Assembly (NCBI RefSeq): GCF_021390645.1
Contig: NZ_JAJEJT010000004.1
Span: 682,001-746,000 of the forward strand
Direction of reading: 5' to 3'
DNA from: Paraburkholderia flagellata
GTDB taxonomy: Bacteria; Pseudomonadota; Gammaproteobacteria; Burkholderiales; Burkholderiaceae
DNA length: 64,000 nucleotides
The translations under genes were made by a program, and so were the position numbers. Below the pieces are notes generated by a model, which did not search any database, was not told where the DNA came from, and saw only the letters and a program-made list of their open reading frames with translations. Of this stretch, positions 53,041 through 60,346 are shown piece by piece. Each line of letters begins with the position of its first letter. The first letter of the stretch is position 1.

Positions 53041-53322
53041 TTGATCGCATGCTGTCTCTCGAAGAAGGCGCGTGAGCCGGAACATCGATTGATCAATATT
53101 CCAGGGACGGCTTTGGCGCAAGTCAGCTACGGACACTACGGGCACATCATCTCCGTCGACGTTGACGAGGACGGCGATGGTGTGCCGTATTGGCGGTACA
53201 CCATCGATGGGTACCATTGTTCGGAACACCGCGAAACGACATTCAAGCGTTACGAACTTATGCTGGCCGAAGCAAAACGCCACGCTGAGACCCAGGCAGA
53301 TCGTCTCCCGCCTGCCGAATGA
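53041..53322 (+). CDS. Small hypothetical protein, start uncertain
   Basis: The 93-codon frame encodes ISVDVDEDGDGVPYWRYTIDG followed by a charged C-terminal helix (LMLAEAKRHAETQAD), similar in layout to its neighbours. The only starts in frame are TTG codons (53041 or 53089) without ribosome sites, and an ATG nearby is out of frame, so the 5' end may be damaged. It is either a weakly translated gene or a decaying copy. Confidence 0.4.
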   Translation: MIACCLSKKAREPEHRLINIPGTALAQVSYGHYGHIISVDVDEDGDGVPYWRYTIDGYHCSEHRETTFKRYELMLAEAKRHAETQADRLPPAE

Positions 53323-53395
53323 ATGAGCGACCGCAACTGCAAGTCATACCGGTAGTGCCCTCATTGGCATGGCGAGAGCTCTGCTTCACGTTTGT

Positions 53396-53532
53396 TATAT
53401 ACCTTGTGACCAAACGGGATTAGGCGCACCATGGGCTTGGGAATCGGACTTTCGAGCTCGCGATGGTCTTCCCAACCCTCGAGGGGAGGATCTATGGAAA
53501 CGCGCCTCGACACATTCAATGGTTGGCAAATG
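53396..53532 (+). repeat. Direct repeat copy B
   Basis: This is the second copy of the segment at 52306-52442. It again begins TATATACCTTGTGACC and leads into an ATG with GGGGAGGAT upstream. The exact 1090-base offset indicates a tandem duplication of a unit carrying the small gene and what follows it. Confidence 0.85.
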
Positions 53533-53763
53533 AGGGCAACCGTCGCAAGTAGACTGACCTCGAAGGGCGAGGCGAAGTACTACATCGTGGAGCCCGTGAC
53601 ATACAAGGAGTTCTCGGTGAGCGGCCCGCTGAATCAAGCAGTGGGGGCAAACGACGCTGGTCCTTTTGATAGCTCTGATGAGGCTTTCAGCACGGCCTTT
53701 CGAGGCTGCAGGCGTGCCATCGAGCATGTGCTTAGATTTCGAAATCGGCGAAGTTCCAGGTAG
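53494..53763 (+). CDS. Small hypothetical protein, paralogue of the gene at 52404
   Basis: This 89-residue protein starts METRLDTFNGWQMRATVASR and is clearly paralogous to the one at 52404 (YYIVEPVTYKEFS; helix FDSSDEAFSTAFRGCRRAIE). Divergence within the proteins is greater than in the shared leader, so the copies are not recent. The function is unknown. Stretch 53764-53894 holds no gene. Confidence 0.7.
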   Translation: METRLDTFNGWQMRATVASRLTSKGEAKYYIVEPVTYKEFSVSGPLNQAVGANDAGPFDSSDEAFSTAFRGCRRAIEHVLRFRNRRSSR

Positions 53764-53894
53764 ATGTCAGCCTTGGCAAGGAAGCCGGTGACATTCGGAA
53801 GCGAGCGGGCGACACGAATGACGCCGCCAGGCATGCCAGTGACGAGAACGTCGTCAAATAGCGGCAGTCAATGACGGCGCATGCAAGGCATCAC

Positions 53895-54146
53895 TCACGA
53901 AATCGTGTACCTGTTCTGGGGGCCGCCGTTATAGAGGGTTCGGGCGAGTTCCAGAATCCTGTCGCGGTTGCGGTCGAAGGCTGCGAGCATCGAGGGCTCG
54001 TCAGAAATCACCTCGGGGTTCAGCTTCACGAGCATCGCATTGTCGACCAGAAAAGCAATCTCGCGAGCTTTGTCGTAGCCCCAGAAGCACACGCACCGTC
54101 TGGAAGCGTCGTAGATTCGACTGGGATTGGGAAAGTTGAGCATCAT
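53895..54146 (-). CDS. DUF1488 family protein
   Basis: This 83-residue protein starts MMLNFPNPSRIYDASRRCVC and continues CFWGYDKAREIAFLVDNAML...LAAFDRNRDRILELARTLY, the pattern of DUF1488, a small proteobacterial family of unknown function often seen in accessory regions. AAGGCGG lies just upstream of two adjacent ATG codons (54146 and 54143). A longer frame upstream is not family-like. Confidence 0.78.
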   Translation of the reverse strand: MMLNFPNPSRIYDASRRCVCFWGYDKAREIAFLVDNAMLVKLNPEVISDEPSMLAAFDRNRDRILELARTLYNGGPQNRYTIS

Positions 54147-54354
54147 TCCGCCTTTTTTCAATCTACCCTCCGGGACGGATTTAAACGAGCGACGTATCGA
54201 ATGGCTGCAGCGGCGACGAGGCAACCTGGGGTTTCGATATCGAACCGGCGACCGTGGGACATATGTGATTTTGAGCATGCGCTTTTTACCGCAGCGATAC
54301 AAGCGGAATCACGAAAACGCCGTTTGATCGCATCCGCCCGTGCGACTTGCATGA

Positions 54355-54489
54355 TTAGAAATCGCGAATTTCGAAAACCAGATTCTCATGCACGACACTC
54401 AGATCACCGCTGTTACCAGAAATATCTTGACCGTACCGCACGTGGTGCGTAGTTTGGACCAGGAACTCAGGAATCTGACTGCTGCTCAT
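54355..54489 (-). CDS. Very small hypothetical protein
   Basis: This 44-codon ORF encodes MSSSQIPEFLVQTTHHVRYG and ends LSVVHENLVFEIRDF. A G-rich stretch lies about 9 bases upstream of the ATG. The sequence has a balanced, protein-like composition and sits in a gap between the DUF1488 and protease genes. It is offered as possible only; no family is known. Confidence 0.35.
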   Translation of the reverse strand: MSSSQIPEFLVQTTHHVRYGQDISGNSGDLSVVHENLVFEIRDF

Positions 54490-54627
54490 CAATAATCGCC
54501 CCCGCGGTATTCGTTGTCCTCTCTCTTCCTTGATCCCGGATCTCCGCTCGCTCGCGGGTGGTGCCGCTGGCGCTTCCAGGCAGTTTTCGCAGCGCATATC
54601 GAAATCACCAGAACGGCAGGAATGACA

Positions 54628-55650
54628 ATGGTCACGATCGAACTCTATTGCAGTCCGAATGGCGATAAATGGCTGTTTTGCGACGGCGCGAGTAAGACGG
54701 CTATCGTCAGGCATGTGCCAAACGCTGCGTCGGGCGGAGCCGTCACGGACGTGGCCATCGAAGCGTTTCTTGCAGCAGGAAAAGCGGGGCCAAAGGGGCC
54801 GCAATACGATGCGTTGGAGGAACTGCTCACTCGAGGTAAAGCCAGCCAGACAGAGTGCGATACCGTACCGTCATCAGCTACCGCACACACCGCCGGCATC
54901 GTGCACAAACCCGCTGCTGAAGCACTTCTGCTGAGCGCAGCCCGCGTGCGCACATTTTTGCAACTGCGTCACATGACGAACGCGAGCGGCTTCTTTTTCA
55001 AGCGCAACGACCGCCTCTTTTTCGTTACGAGTCGTCACGTTGTGATTGACTCGCCCAGCCGGCATTTTCCGGATCGTATCGAGGTGGAACTCCACATCGA
55101 CCGTGACAATCTCGGCGCTTCGGCCTGGTTTTCACTACCGCTGTACTCGGGAGGCAGGAGTCTTTGGCGCCAGGCGTCGGACGACGGTGGCGACGTCGAC
55201 GTCGCGGTGCTTGAAGTCTGGAAAGACCGGCTTCCGCCGGGCGCCGTCTTCGATGCCTTTGGCCCGGAACATCTGCCGACGCCGGGCCATACGATGCCGA
55301 TCGGCGCTTCCGTGCTCATCGTTGGCTTTCCGCTGGGTTTTCATGATTCCCTGCATCATCTGCCTATTGTCAGGCTGGGCGCCATCGCGTCCGCGTTTGG
55401 GCTGCGGTTTGAAGGCAAGGGCTGTTTCATCACCGACGCGCGAACGCACCGCGGTACGAGCGGCGCGCCTGTGGTGACGAGCGCAGCGTCGATGCATGCG
55501 GACGCCGCGACGTCTTCGCTCCCGTGGATGCTGCTTGGCATACACTCGTCGACCGTCGACATGGGAGCACGCGACAGAGACCTCGATGAGAGCCTCGGTC
55601 TCAACCATGCGTGGTACGCCGACGTGCTGTTGACGCTAACGGCCAATTAG
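54628..55650 (+). CDS. Trypsin-like serine protease with a small fused N-terminal domain
   Basis: This 340-residue protein has no signal peptide. Residues 1-70 (CSPNGDKWLFCDG..VRHVPNAASGGAVTDV..FLAAG) resemble a widespread stand-alone small protein with the pattern GD-x-W...VRH-x-x-N-x-x-SGG-x-VT. From about residue 100 a chymotrypsin-fold protease follows: H137 in VTSRHVVID, D191 in GDVDVAVLEV and S278 in HRGTSGAPVV. The start at 54628 has AGGA 6 bases upstream; 54622 is too close to it. A cytoplasmic protease of this kind in an accessory region could belong to a stress or conflict system, but no partner is identified. Confidence 0.8.
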   Translation: MVTIELYCSPNGDKWLFCDGASKTAIVRHVPNAASGGAVTDVAIEAFLAAGKAGPKGPQYDALEELLTRGKASQTECDTVPSSATAHTAGIVHKPAAEALLLSAARVRTFLQLRHMTNASGFFFKRNDRLFFVTSRHVVIDSPSRHFPDRIEVELHIDRDNLGASAWFSLPLYSGGRSLWRQASDDGGDVDVAVLEVWKDRLPPGAVFDAFGPEHLPTPGHTMPIGASVLIVGFPLGFHDSLHHLPIVRLGAIASAFGLRFEGKGCFITDARTHRGTSGAPVVTSAASMHADAATSSLPWMLLGIHSSTVDMGARDRDLDESLGLNHAWYADVLLTLTAN

Positions 55651-55675
55651 CCGGGCGGGAGCGCGAATCTGGTTG

Positions 55676-55963
55676 CTAACTGGACACAAGCTTCGTATCG
55701 GCCACGAGGCGGCGTATGACGCTCGCAGCGTCTGGGCGGCTTCGTCCTTCGAGTATTTGCGCCAGCAATTCCATAAATACGGCGAGATCGTTGCTTCCGT
55801 ACCGGCCACAAAATTCCCTCACGACGTCGAGGACAGCGGCTCGCTCGCTGGCGACGGACAGAGTGCTGGCAATGTATGAGCCTCCGCGCGCGAGTTCCGC
55901 CATATACAACTGGCGACATGCGGCGCTAGCCACCCCCTTCAAATTTCCTTTCTTCATTTCCAT
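55676..55963 (-). CDS. Small hypothetical protein
   Basis: This 95-residue protein starts MEMKKGNLKGVASAACRQLY with AAGGGGG upstream. The rest is helical with charged and hydrophobic residues well spaced (AVLDVVREFCGRYGSNDLAVFMELLAQILEG), so it is probably real. It is convergent with the protease gene, with 25 bases between stops. No family is recognised. Confidence 0.6.
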   Translation of the reverse strand: MEMKKGNLKGVASAACRQLYMAELARGGSYIASTLSVASERAAVLDVVREFCGRYGSNDLAVFMELLAQILEGRSRPDAASVIRRLVADTKLVSS

Positions 55964-56346
55964 TGATCGCCCCCTTTCCGCTGGTCGCTACGTCCGGGCG
56001 TGGGCGCGGACTGTGTGTGAGCGAATCGTTCATCCTGATCTTTTGGGTTGAAGGACAAGCCGATGGCCGGTAGCGTCTCCCTTGCAGTCGCAACCGGCGC
56101 AGGAGGTCACGCGTTTTGGGCGATAGAGGACGCACTCGCATCACGTCAGGCACGGTCACGTTTCGCTGCGCGGTACGCTCACTCACTATCCGATCATCGG
56201 ACAAGTTCCTTCACAACGCGTACCAACACTCATGTCGGTTATCGGGGTGAGCGATACGTTCTCATTTGTGCCGCTAATCTTGCTGAGTAGAGCGATGAAA
56301 TTTGACGTCCCCCATGACTCTGTCAGGAGTACAAACAGGAAGCCGG
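55964..56346. other. Stretch without a convincing gene
   Basis: Several overlapping short frames exist on both strands here but none has a clear ribosome site together with protein-like sequence. It contains the promoter region of the minus-strand gene at 55676-55963. Confidence 0.4.
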
Positions 56347-56490
56347 CTACTTCTTTTTTTCTGGCTTGCTGGTTACAGTGGTTTTCGACGGAGTCGGCCA
56401 TGCCCCCGCTACAGCAGGAGACAGCAATTTTTTGGGTTGCTTGGGCTTCTTTGCCTCACGATTGCCACGCAGTTGACTTTTTGCCATCAT
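56347..56490 (-). CDS. Very small basic protein (47 residues)
   Basis: The ORF starts MMAKSQLRGNREAKKPKQPK at 56490 (second ATG at 56487) behind an excellent AGGAG ribosome site and ends in a Lys-rich tail (SKPEKKK). The MAKSQLRGNREAKKPK start is recalled as a recurrent small conserved protein of Burkholderiales, unannotated in function. High Lys/Arg content suggests nucleic-acid or ribosome association, but that is inference. It is too short for ordinary gene-length cut-offs. Confidence 0.7.
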   Translation of the reverse strand: MMAKSQLRGNREAKKPKQPKKLLSPAVAGAWPTPSKTTVTSKPEKKK

Positions 56491-56839
56491 ATTTCTCCTG
56501 TTTATTCAGTCGCGGAAGCAGCTGCGTGTCGCTATTCTGGGCTTATCTGGGAACATTGTCGCGATTTCTTTTGCGGGGGGACAACGTGAGTGGATTGATG
56601 CTATACCTCACGGCACGCTTCACTCCAAGGTCGATGCACGGACCTGTGCGTGAACTCGCAGACGCGTAAGGATTGACTCCATGGTGATGGAGCTTCCCAG
56701 GAAAGCGCGTGGGAATAATGCCAACAAGACCCGATCGGGTAAGTGCTTTGCGGGCCAGCGTTATATGACTCTTTTCCCGACCTGGAATTCATTCACGGAA
56801 GCGGTCAAAGACCGCCAGAAACCCGTTGCTTTTCCTCGT
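56491..56839. other. Stretch without a convincing gene
   Basis: These 349 bases are comparatively AT-rich and contain the promoter of the small basic protein gene. No frame with ribosome site and protein-like sequence was found on either strand. Confidence 0.4.
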
Positions 56840-57025
56840 TTAGTTGCTGGTGCAGACGTATCGCCACTTGCTGGCGTTGACATCGAGGCGGGCGTCACTA
56901 TCACGGCGCTTCTGGGCTCGCTCGTTGTCCGCCCTCTCCAGGGCAGCGGCGCGCGCCTTCTGCGTGCTGGCGAAGTCACTCGGGCTGATGGGTGACGCTG
57001 TGTACACTTTGGGTCGTCCGCGCAT
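56840..57025 (-). CDS. Small hypothetical protein, possibly truncated DNA-binding protein
   Basis: This 61-codon ORF encodes MRGRPKVYTASPISPSDFAS, a long charged helix and a RLDV segment. The RGRPK start and the ARLDV motif before the end recall small regulators in which a ribbon-helix-helix would follow, but the frame stops soon after. It may be a truncated gene. No clear ribosome site. Confidence 0.4.
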   Translation of the reverse strand: MRGRPKVYTASPISPSDFASTQKARAAALERADNERAQKRRDSDARLDVNASKWRYVCTSN

Positions 57026-57549
57026 GTTGATTCCAAAAGAATTTAAAAAGAAAGTCTAAATTGCGAGCTTACGTCGGCACCTGTTAGAACGCGCCGGCTG
57101 TCGGGCCGTCCTCAAGGCGCAACTCAAGTTCGTGCTCCTGCAGATCACGGGTTGTCGCCGGGTCTGATGACTCATTGAAATCGTCTCGATCCGTTTTTTG
57201 GAGAAACGTCTCAACCGTCCGGCAAGCCAATTGTTGTCGGGCGCGCGCCCAACTGGATGGCGCAAGAAATAACCGCTTCGGTCTGCGGTCGGGATCGTCA
57301 TGCTGCTCTTTGGGAAGCCGTGTTAGCCGAAGGACTCGCACGACGTCGATGCGGAGCTGGTGGCAAAGAACACACCGAGCCTTACGAGCGTGCGCTCTTT
57401 ACTGAAGAAAAGCAAGCGTAGTTGCAATCTACCTGTTTGTCATCGGGCTCTTTTTCCGCGGCCGTAAGCGCTTAATCAGGCTGCGGGTGCCGCGGATGTG
57501 TTGCGCCTTCAACGGTCTCGGAAGTGCCTCGGGTGTATGGGGCAGAGCG
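57026..57549. other. Stretch without a convincing gene
   Basis: These 524 bases hold only weak frames. One minus-strand frame ending at 57084 contains the protein-like segment DFNESSDPATTRDLQEHELE but lacks a good start. It could be a small gene or a remnant; no call is made. Confidence 0.35.
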
Positions 57550-57556
57550 ATTGAAA

Positions 57557-57581
57557 GGAGCACCGGGCGAACCGGTGCTCC
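57557..57581 (-). terminator. Hairpin, probable terminator of the PRC-barrel gene
   Basis: GGAGCACCGG and CCGGTGCTCC form a perfect 10-bp stem with a 5-base loop. On the minus strand TTTC follows. It lies 38 bases past the stop of the PRC-barrel gene. Confidence 0.5.
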
Positions 57582-57618
57582 TGATGTTCCAAAAAGCGGT
57601 GGGCGGAAATGACAATGC

Positions 57619-58092
57619 CTAGAGGTCCATCGGGTCGCGGGGAGAAACGGCACGATCCTCGGGTAACCCAGTGGCCGACCAATATGGGCGGCGGTGGTAA
57701 TAATCGTGTAGCTGGGTTCCCCACGATTCGTCAGCCATCGACGGCCAGTGGTCCTTGTCGAAACCCGGATCGTCCTTGATCGCTTGCGCCGCCAGGTCTA
57801 CCCGGAAGCACTTTTCGGCCGTATCCAGCGTCAGCGCGGTCCACGGAATCGCATGAAGCGTGTTGCCCATGCCGAGAAAGCCGCCTTCGGAGAGGACGGC
57901 GTAGGCGACGTGGCCGCTGCGCACATCGAGCATGATGTCGGAGATCTTGCCGATATGCTCACCGTCAGCCGAGATGACCTTGTTGCCGTCGAGTGTGGCC
58001 GCAGCCATGATTTCCGGGCCCGGACCGGCACCCGCACCGCCGCCCGTGATCTGCGCGCCCCTGCCGGGTGATTGAGGATTGAAGGTAGTCAT
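57619..58092 (-). CDS. PRC-barrel domain protein
   Basis: This 157-residue protein contains a PRC-barrel domain at about residues 29-105 (MAAATLDGNKVISADGEHIGKISDIMLDVRSG shows the characteristic start; FLGMGNTLHAIPW the end). An N-terminal Gly-rich linker and a C-terminal tail rich in charged and aromatic residues flank it. Such proteins occur in stress-related gene sets and their function is unclear. The ATG at 58092 has AAAGGAG about 9 bases upstream. Confidence 0.88.
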   Translation of the reverse strand: MTTFNPQSPGRGAQITGGGAGAGPGPEIMAAATLDGNKVISADGEHIGKISDIMLDVRSGHVAYAVLSEGGFLGMGNTLHAIPWTALTLDTAEKCFRVDLAAQAIKDDPGFDKDHWPSMADESWGTQLHDYYHRRPYWSATGLPEDRAVSPRDPMDL

Positions 58093-58292
58093 TGCGTTGC
58101 TCCTTTGGGGTGAGAGGCAACGTAAGCGCATTTGCCATGCCGCGAGCACAGCGTGGACGGCGAAAGAAACGCCAGGGCTGGACGGCGATCAGCGGTAGAT
58201 TGACCGGGAACCCGAAGTGCGCTGGAAGGGCAGTGAGGCAGTACAGGGCGTCGCCGACCGGCACGTTGATGTACTGCCAGACAAGGACAGCC

Positions 58293-58649
58293 GTGGCGAA
58301 CGTACTAATCGTGGATGACGACCAGCGGCTCCTTGAGGCCACGGCCGCACTTCTGGAGTCGGCTGGGCATACGGTGACGTGTGCTGGAGATGGGGAACTC
58401 GCCCTGCGCCTGGCGCGAGCGGACAGAATCGATATCGTCCTCACGGACTATATGATGCCCGTGATGGACGGCCTGCAACTGGCGCGAGCGATTGGTTTGG
58501 ATCCCGTACTGTCGGCTATCCCCGTCGTGCTGGTTTCCGCCGTCGCAACGCCGCTGGTTGGATCGCCCATCCGCGCCAGTCTGCGCAAGCCCTTTACAGG
58601 AGCAAGTTTGCTTGAACTCATTGCCCGCCTCGCGCTACGCCGATCGTGA
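58293..58649 (+). CDS. Single-domain response regulator
   Basis: This 118-residue protein is a bare receiver: acidic pocket VLIVDDD, phospho-acceptor Asp in IVLTDYMMPVMDG, the Ser of VLVSAVA and Lys of LRKPF are all present. A GTG at 58293 with AAGGA 5 bases upstream gives the family-typical start (ANVLIVDDDQ); an ATG at 58269 is an alternative. No kinase gene is adjacent, so its partner is elsewhere. Confidence 0.85.
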   Translation: MANVLIVDDDQRLLEATAALLESAGHTVTCAGDGELALRLARADRIDIVLTDYMMPVMDGLQLARAIGLDPVLSAIPVVLVSAVATPLVGSPIRASLRKPFTGASLLELIARLALRRS

Positions 58650-58986
58650 GAATCCTTAGTCGGGTCGGGTAGCGCGCAAACAGAATTGACATACGAGCGG
58701 TGGGTCAGCCTCGCGCCAGCGGCATATCCGCTCCACTTGTTCTTCGCGGCAGCTCCTGCTGCAACGTCAATAACGTGTTCTTCGTCATTGATGCGATGAT
58801 TCACGTCGGCAAGCGCCCCGCAATCGGCTCTCGTATCGCAGGGCCGGGCATGCGCATTGCGTGATGGCACACGCTGCAAGGACGCCGTGAGCGCAGGTCA
58901 ATGCCGCGACAATCCACCCGCCCCCTAAGGCGTGGGCGGCAATCCGATTGATGTGTATCGCCGCCCGGCGAAGTAGGGGAGTTCGC
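58650..58986. other. Leader region of the NRAMP-type gene
   Basis: No gene is seen in these 337 bases. Just before the ribosome site lies a hairpin with perfect arms GGGCGGC (58934-58940) and GCCGCCC (58960-58966), which could influence translation of the transporter. It does not look like a known manganese or magnesium riboswitch by eye. Confidence 0.4.
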
Positions 58987-60279
58987 ATGACAACCAACCT
59001 TACCTCGTCAGCAGCCCAGACGCCCCCGGCCGGCCCGTGGCACGAGAAAATCGGCCCCGGGCTCATTACTGGCGCAGCCGACGATGATCCGAGCGGCATT
59101 GCCACCTATTCACAGGCGGGCGCGGCATTCGGCTATGACATCTTGTGGACGATTCCGCTCACGTATCCGCTGATGGTTGCCATCCAGATCATCAGTGCCC
59201 GTATCGGGCGGGTCAGCGGCCACGGGCTGGCAACCAATATCCGGCACCACTATCCCGTGTCGCTTCTCTATGGCGCAGTGCTCCTGCTGCTCGTCGCCAA
59301 TACGATCAATATTGCCGCCGACCTGACCGCCATGGGCGCAGCCGTCAATCTGGTCGTGGGCGGACCCACACGCCTTTACACGGTCGGGCTCGCGCTGTTT
59401 TCGCTCGTGCTGCAGGTTTTCGTTCCGTACAAGAGCTACGTGAAGGTGCTCAAATGGCTGACGCTCGCGCTGTTTGCGTATGTGGGTGTTGTATTCGCCG
59501 TGAAGATTCCATGGATAACCGTGGCGGCCCGCACCGTGTTCCCTCACCCGACATGGACTAGCGCGTATCTGACGACCATTGTCGCGGTGTTCGGCACGAC
59601 CATCAGCCCGTACCTGTTCTTCTGGCAGGCCTCCCAGGAGGTCGAGGAGTTGCGGGCGGCGGATGGGCAACATGCGCTCAAGAAGGCGCCATGGCTCGTT
59701 TTGACGAACCTGAGACGCATCGGATCCGATACGTGGCTCGGCATGGGCTTCTCGAACCTGATCGCGTTCTTCATCATACTGACGACCGCCGCGACCCTTC
59801 ACGCGCACAACGTGACCGATATCCAGACCTCCGCACAGGCCGCGGCGGCACTCAAACCGATCGCGGGACAGTTCGCATTCCTGCTTTTCAGTCTCGGCAT
59901 CATCGGCACGGGGCTGCTTGCCTTGCCCGTTCTCGCTGGCTCGGCCGCCTATGCGATGGCCGGCGCCTTTCGGTGGAAAAACAGTCTGGAACTGGAACCG
60001 CGGCTTGCGAAGCGGTTCTACGGGATCATCGTGCTGGCGACCGTCGTGGGACTGGCATTGGGCTTCACGTCAATCGACCCGATCAAGGCGCTTTTCTGGA
60101 GTGCCGTCATCAACGGCGTGACGTCGGTCCCGATCATGGTGCTCGTGATGAAGATGGCGGCGCATCCAGGCGTGATGGGGGAACTCACCATTGCGGGTAG
60201 CGTGCGGGTAGTGGGCTGGATTGCAACCGGGGTGATGGGGGTTGCGGTAGCGGCAATGTTCGTACTTCTCGCGGTGTAA
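58987..60279 (+). CDS. NRAMP-superfamily transporter with non-canonical metal site
   Basis: This 430-residue membrane protein has about 11 helices and the NRAMP fold. In helix 1 the canonical DPGN reads GAADDDPSGIAT, and in helix 6 the canonical MPH motif is replaced by TISPYLFFWQ. These changes remove the conserved metal-coordinating Asn and Met of Mn2+/Fe2+ transporters and recall NRAMP-related proteins for other ions such as magnesium. The transported ion is therefore uncertain. The ATG at 58987 follows GGGGAG. Confidence 0.88.
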   Translation: MTTNLTSSAAQTPPAGPWHEKIGPGLITGAADDDPSGIATYSQAGAAFGYDILWTIPLTYPLMVAIQIISARIGRVSGHGLATNIRHHYPVSLLYGAVLLLLVANTINIAADLTAMGAAVNLVVGGPTRLYTVGLALFSLVLQVFVPYKSYVKVLKWLTLALFAYVGVVFAVKIPWITVAARTVFPHPTWTSAYLTTIVAVFGTTISPYLFFWQASQEVEELRAADGQHALKKAPWLVLTNLRRIGSDTWLGMGFSNLIAFFIILTTAATLHAHNVTDIQTSAQAAAALKPIAGQFAFLLFSLGIIGTGLLALPVLAGSAAYAMAGAFRWKNSLELEPRLAKRFYGIIVLATVVGLALGFTSIDPIKALFWSAVINGVTSVPIMVLVMKMAAHPGVMGELTIAGSVRVVGWIATGVMGVAVAAMFVLLAV

Positions 60280-60287
60280 CGGCGGAC

Positions 60288-60303
60288 CGTGACGTCGGTC
60301 ACG
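60288..60303. terminator. Short hairpin between convergent genes
   Basis: CGTGAC and GTCACG flank a 4-base loop 9 bases after the NRAMP stop. No T run is present, so its role as a terminator is uncertain. Confidence 0.3.
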
Positions 60304-60346
60304 ACGCCGCGCAGTCTCATATCATTCCACGGTCACGGATACCGGC

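Noticed and set aside
51073-53763. Small genes in one direction read as integron cassettes; GTCTAAC at 51669-51675 resembles an attC end
   Set aside because: No attC-like repeats recur between the genes, the supposed partner core site does not pair with it, and no integron integrase is present.
55926-56204. A 92-codon minus-strand frame (start MSDDRIVSERTAQRN)
   Set aside because: It overlaps the start of the better supported gene at 55963, lacks a clear ribosome site and has no recognisable fold.
58650-58986. Manganese (yybP-ykoY) or magnesium riboswitch upstream of the NRAMP-type gene
   Set aside because: Apart from one simple hairpin, none of the conserved loops of these riboswitches could be found by eye; a covariance-model search would decide.
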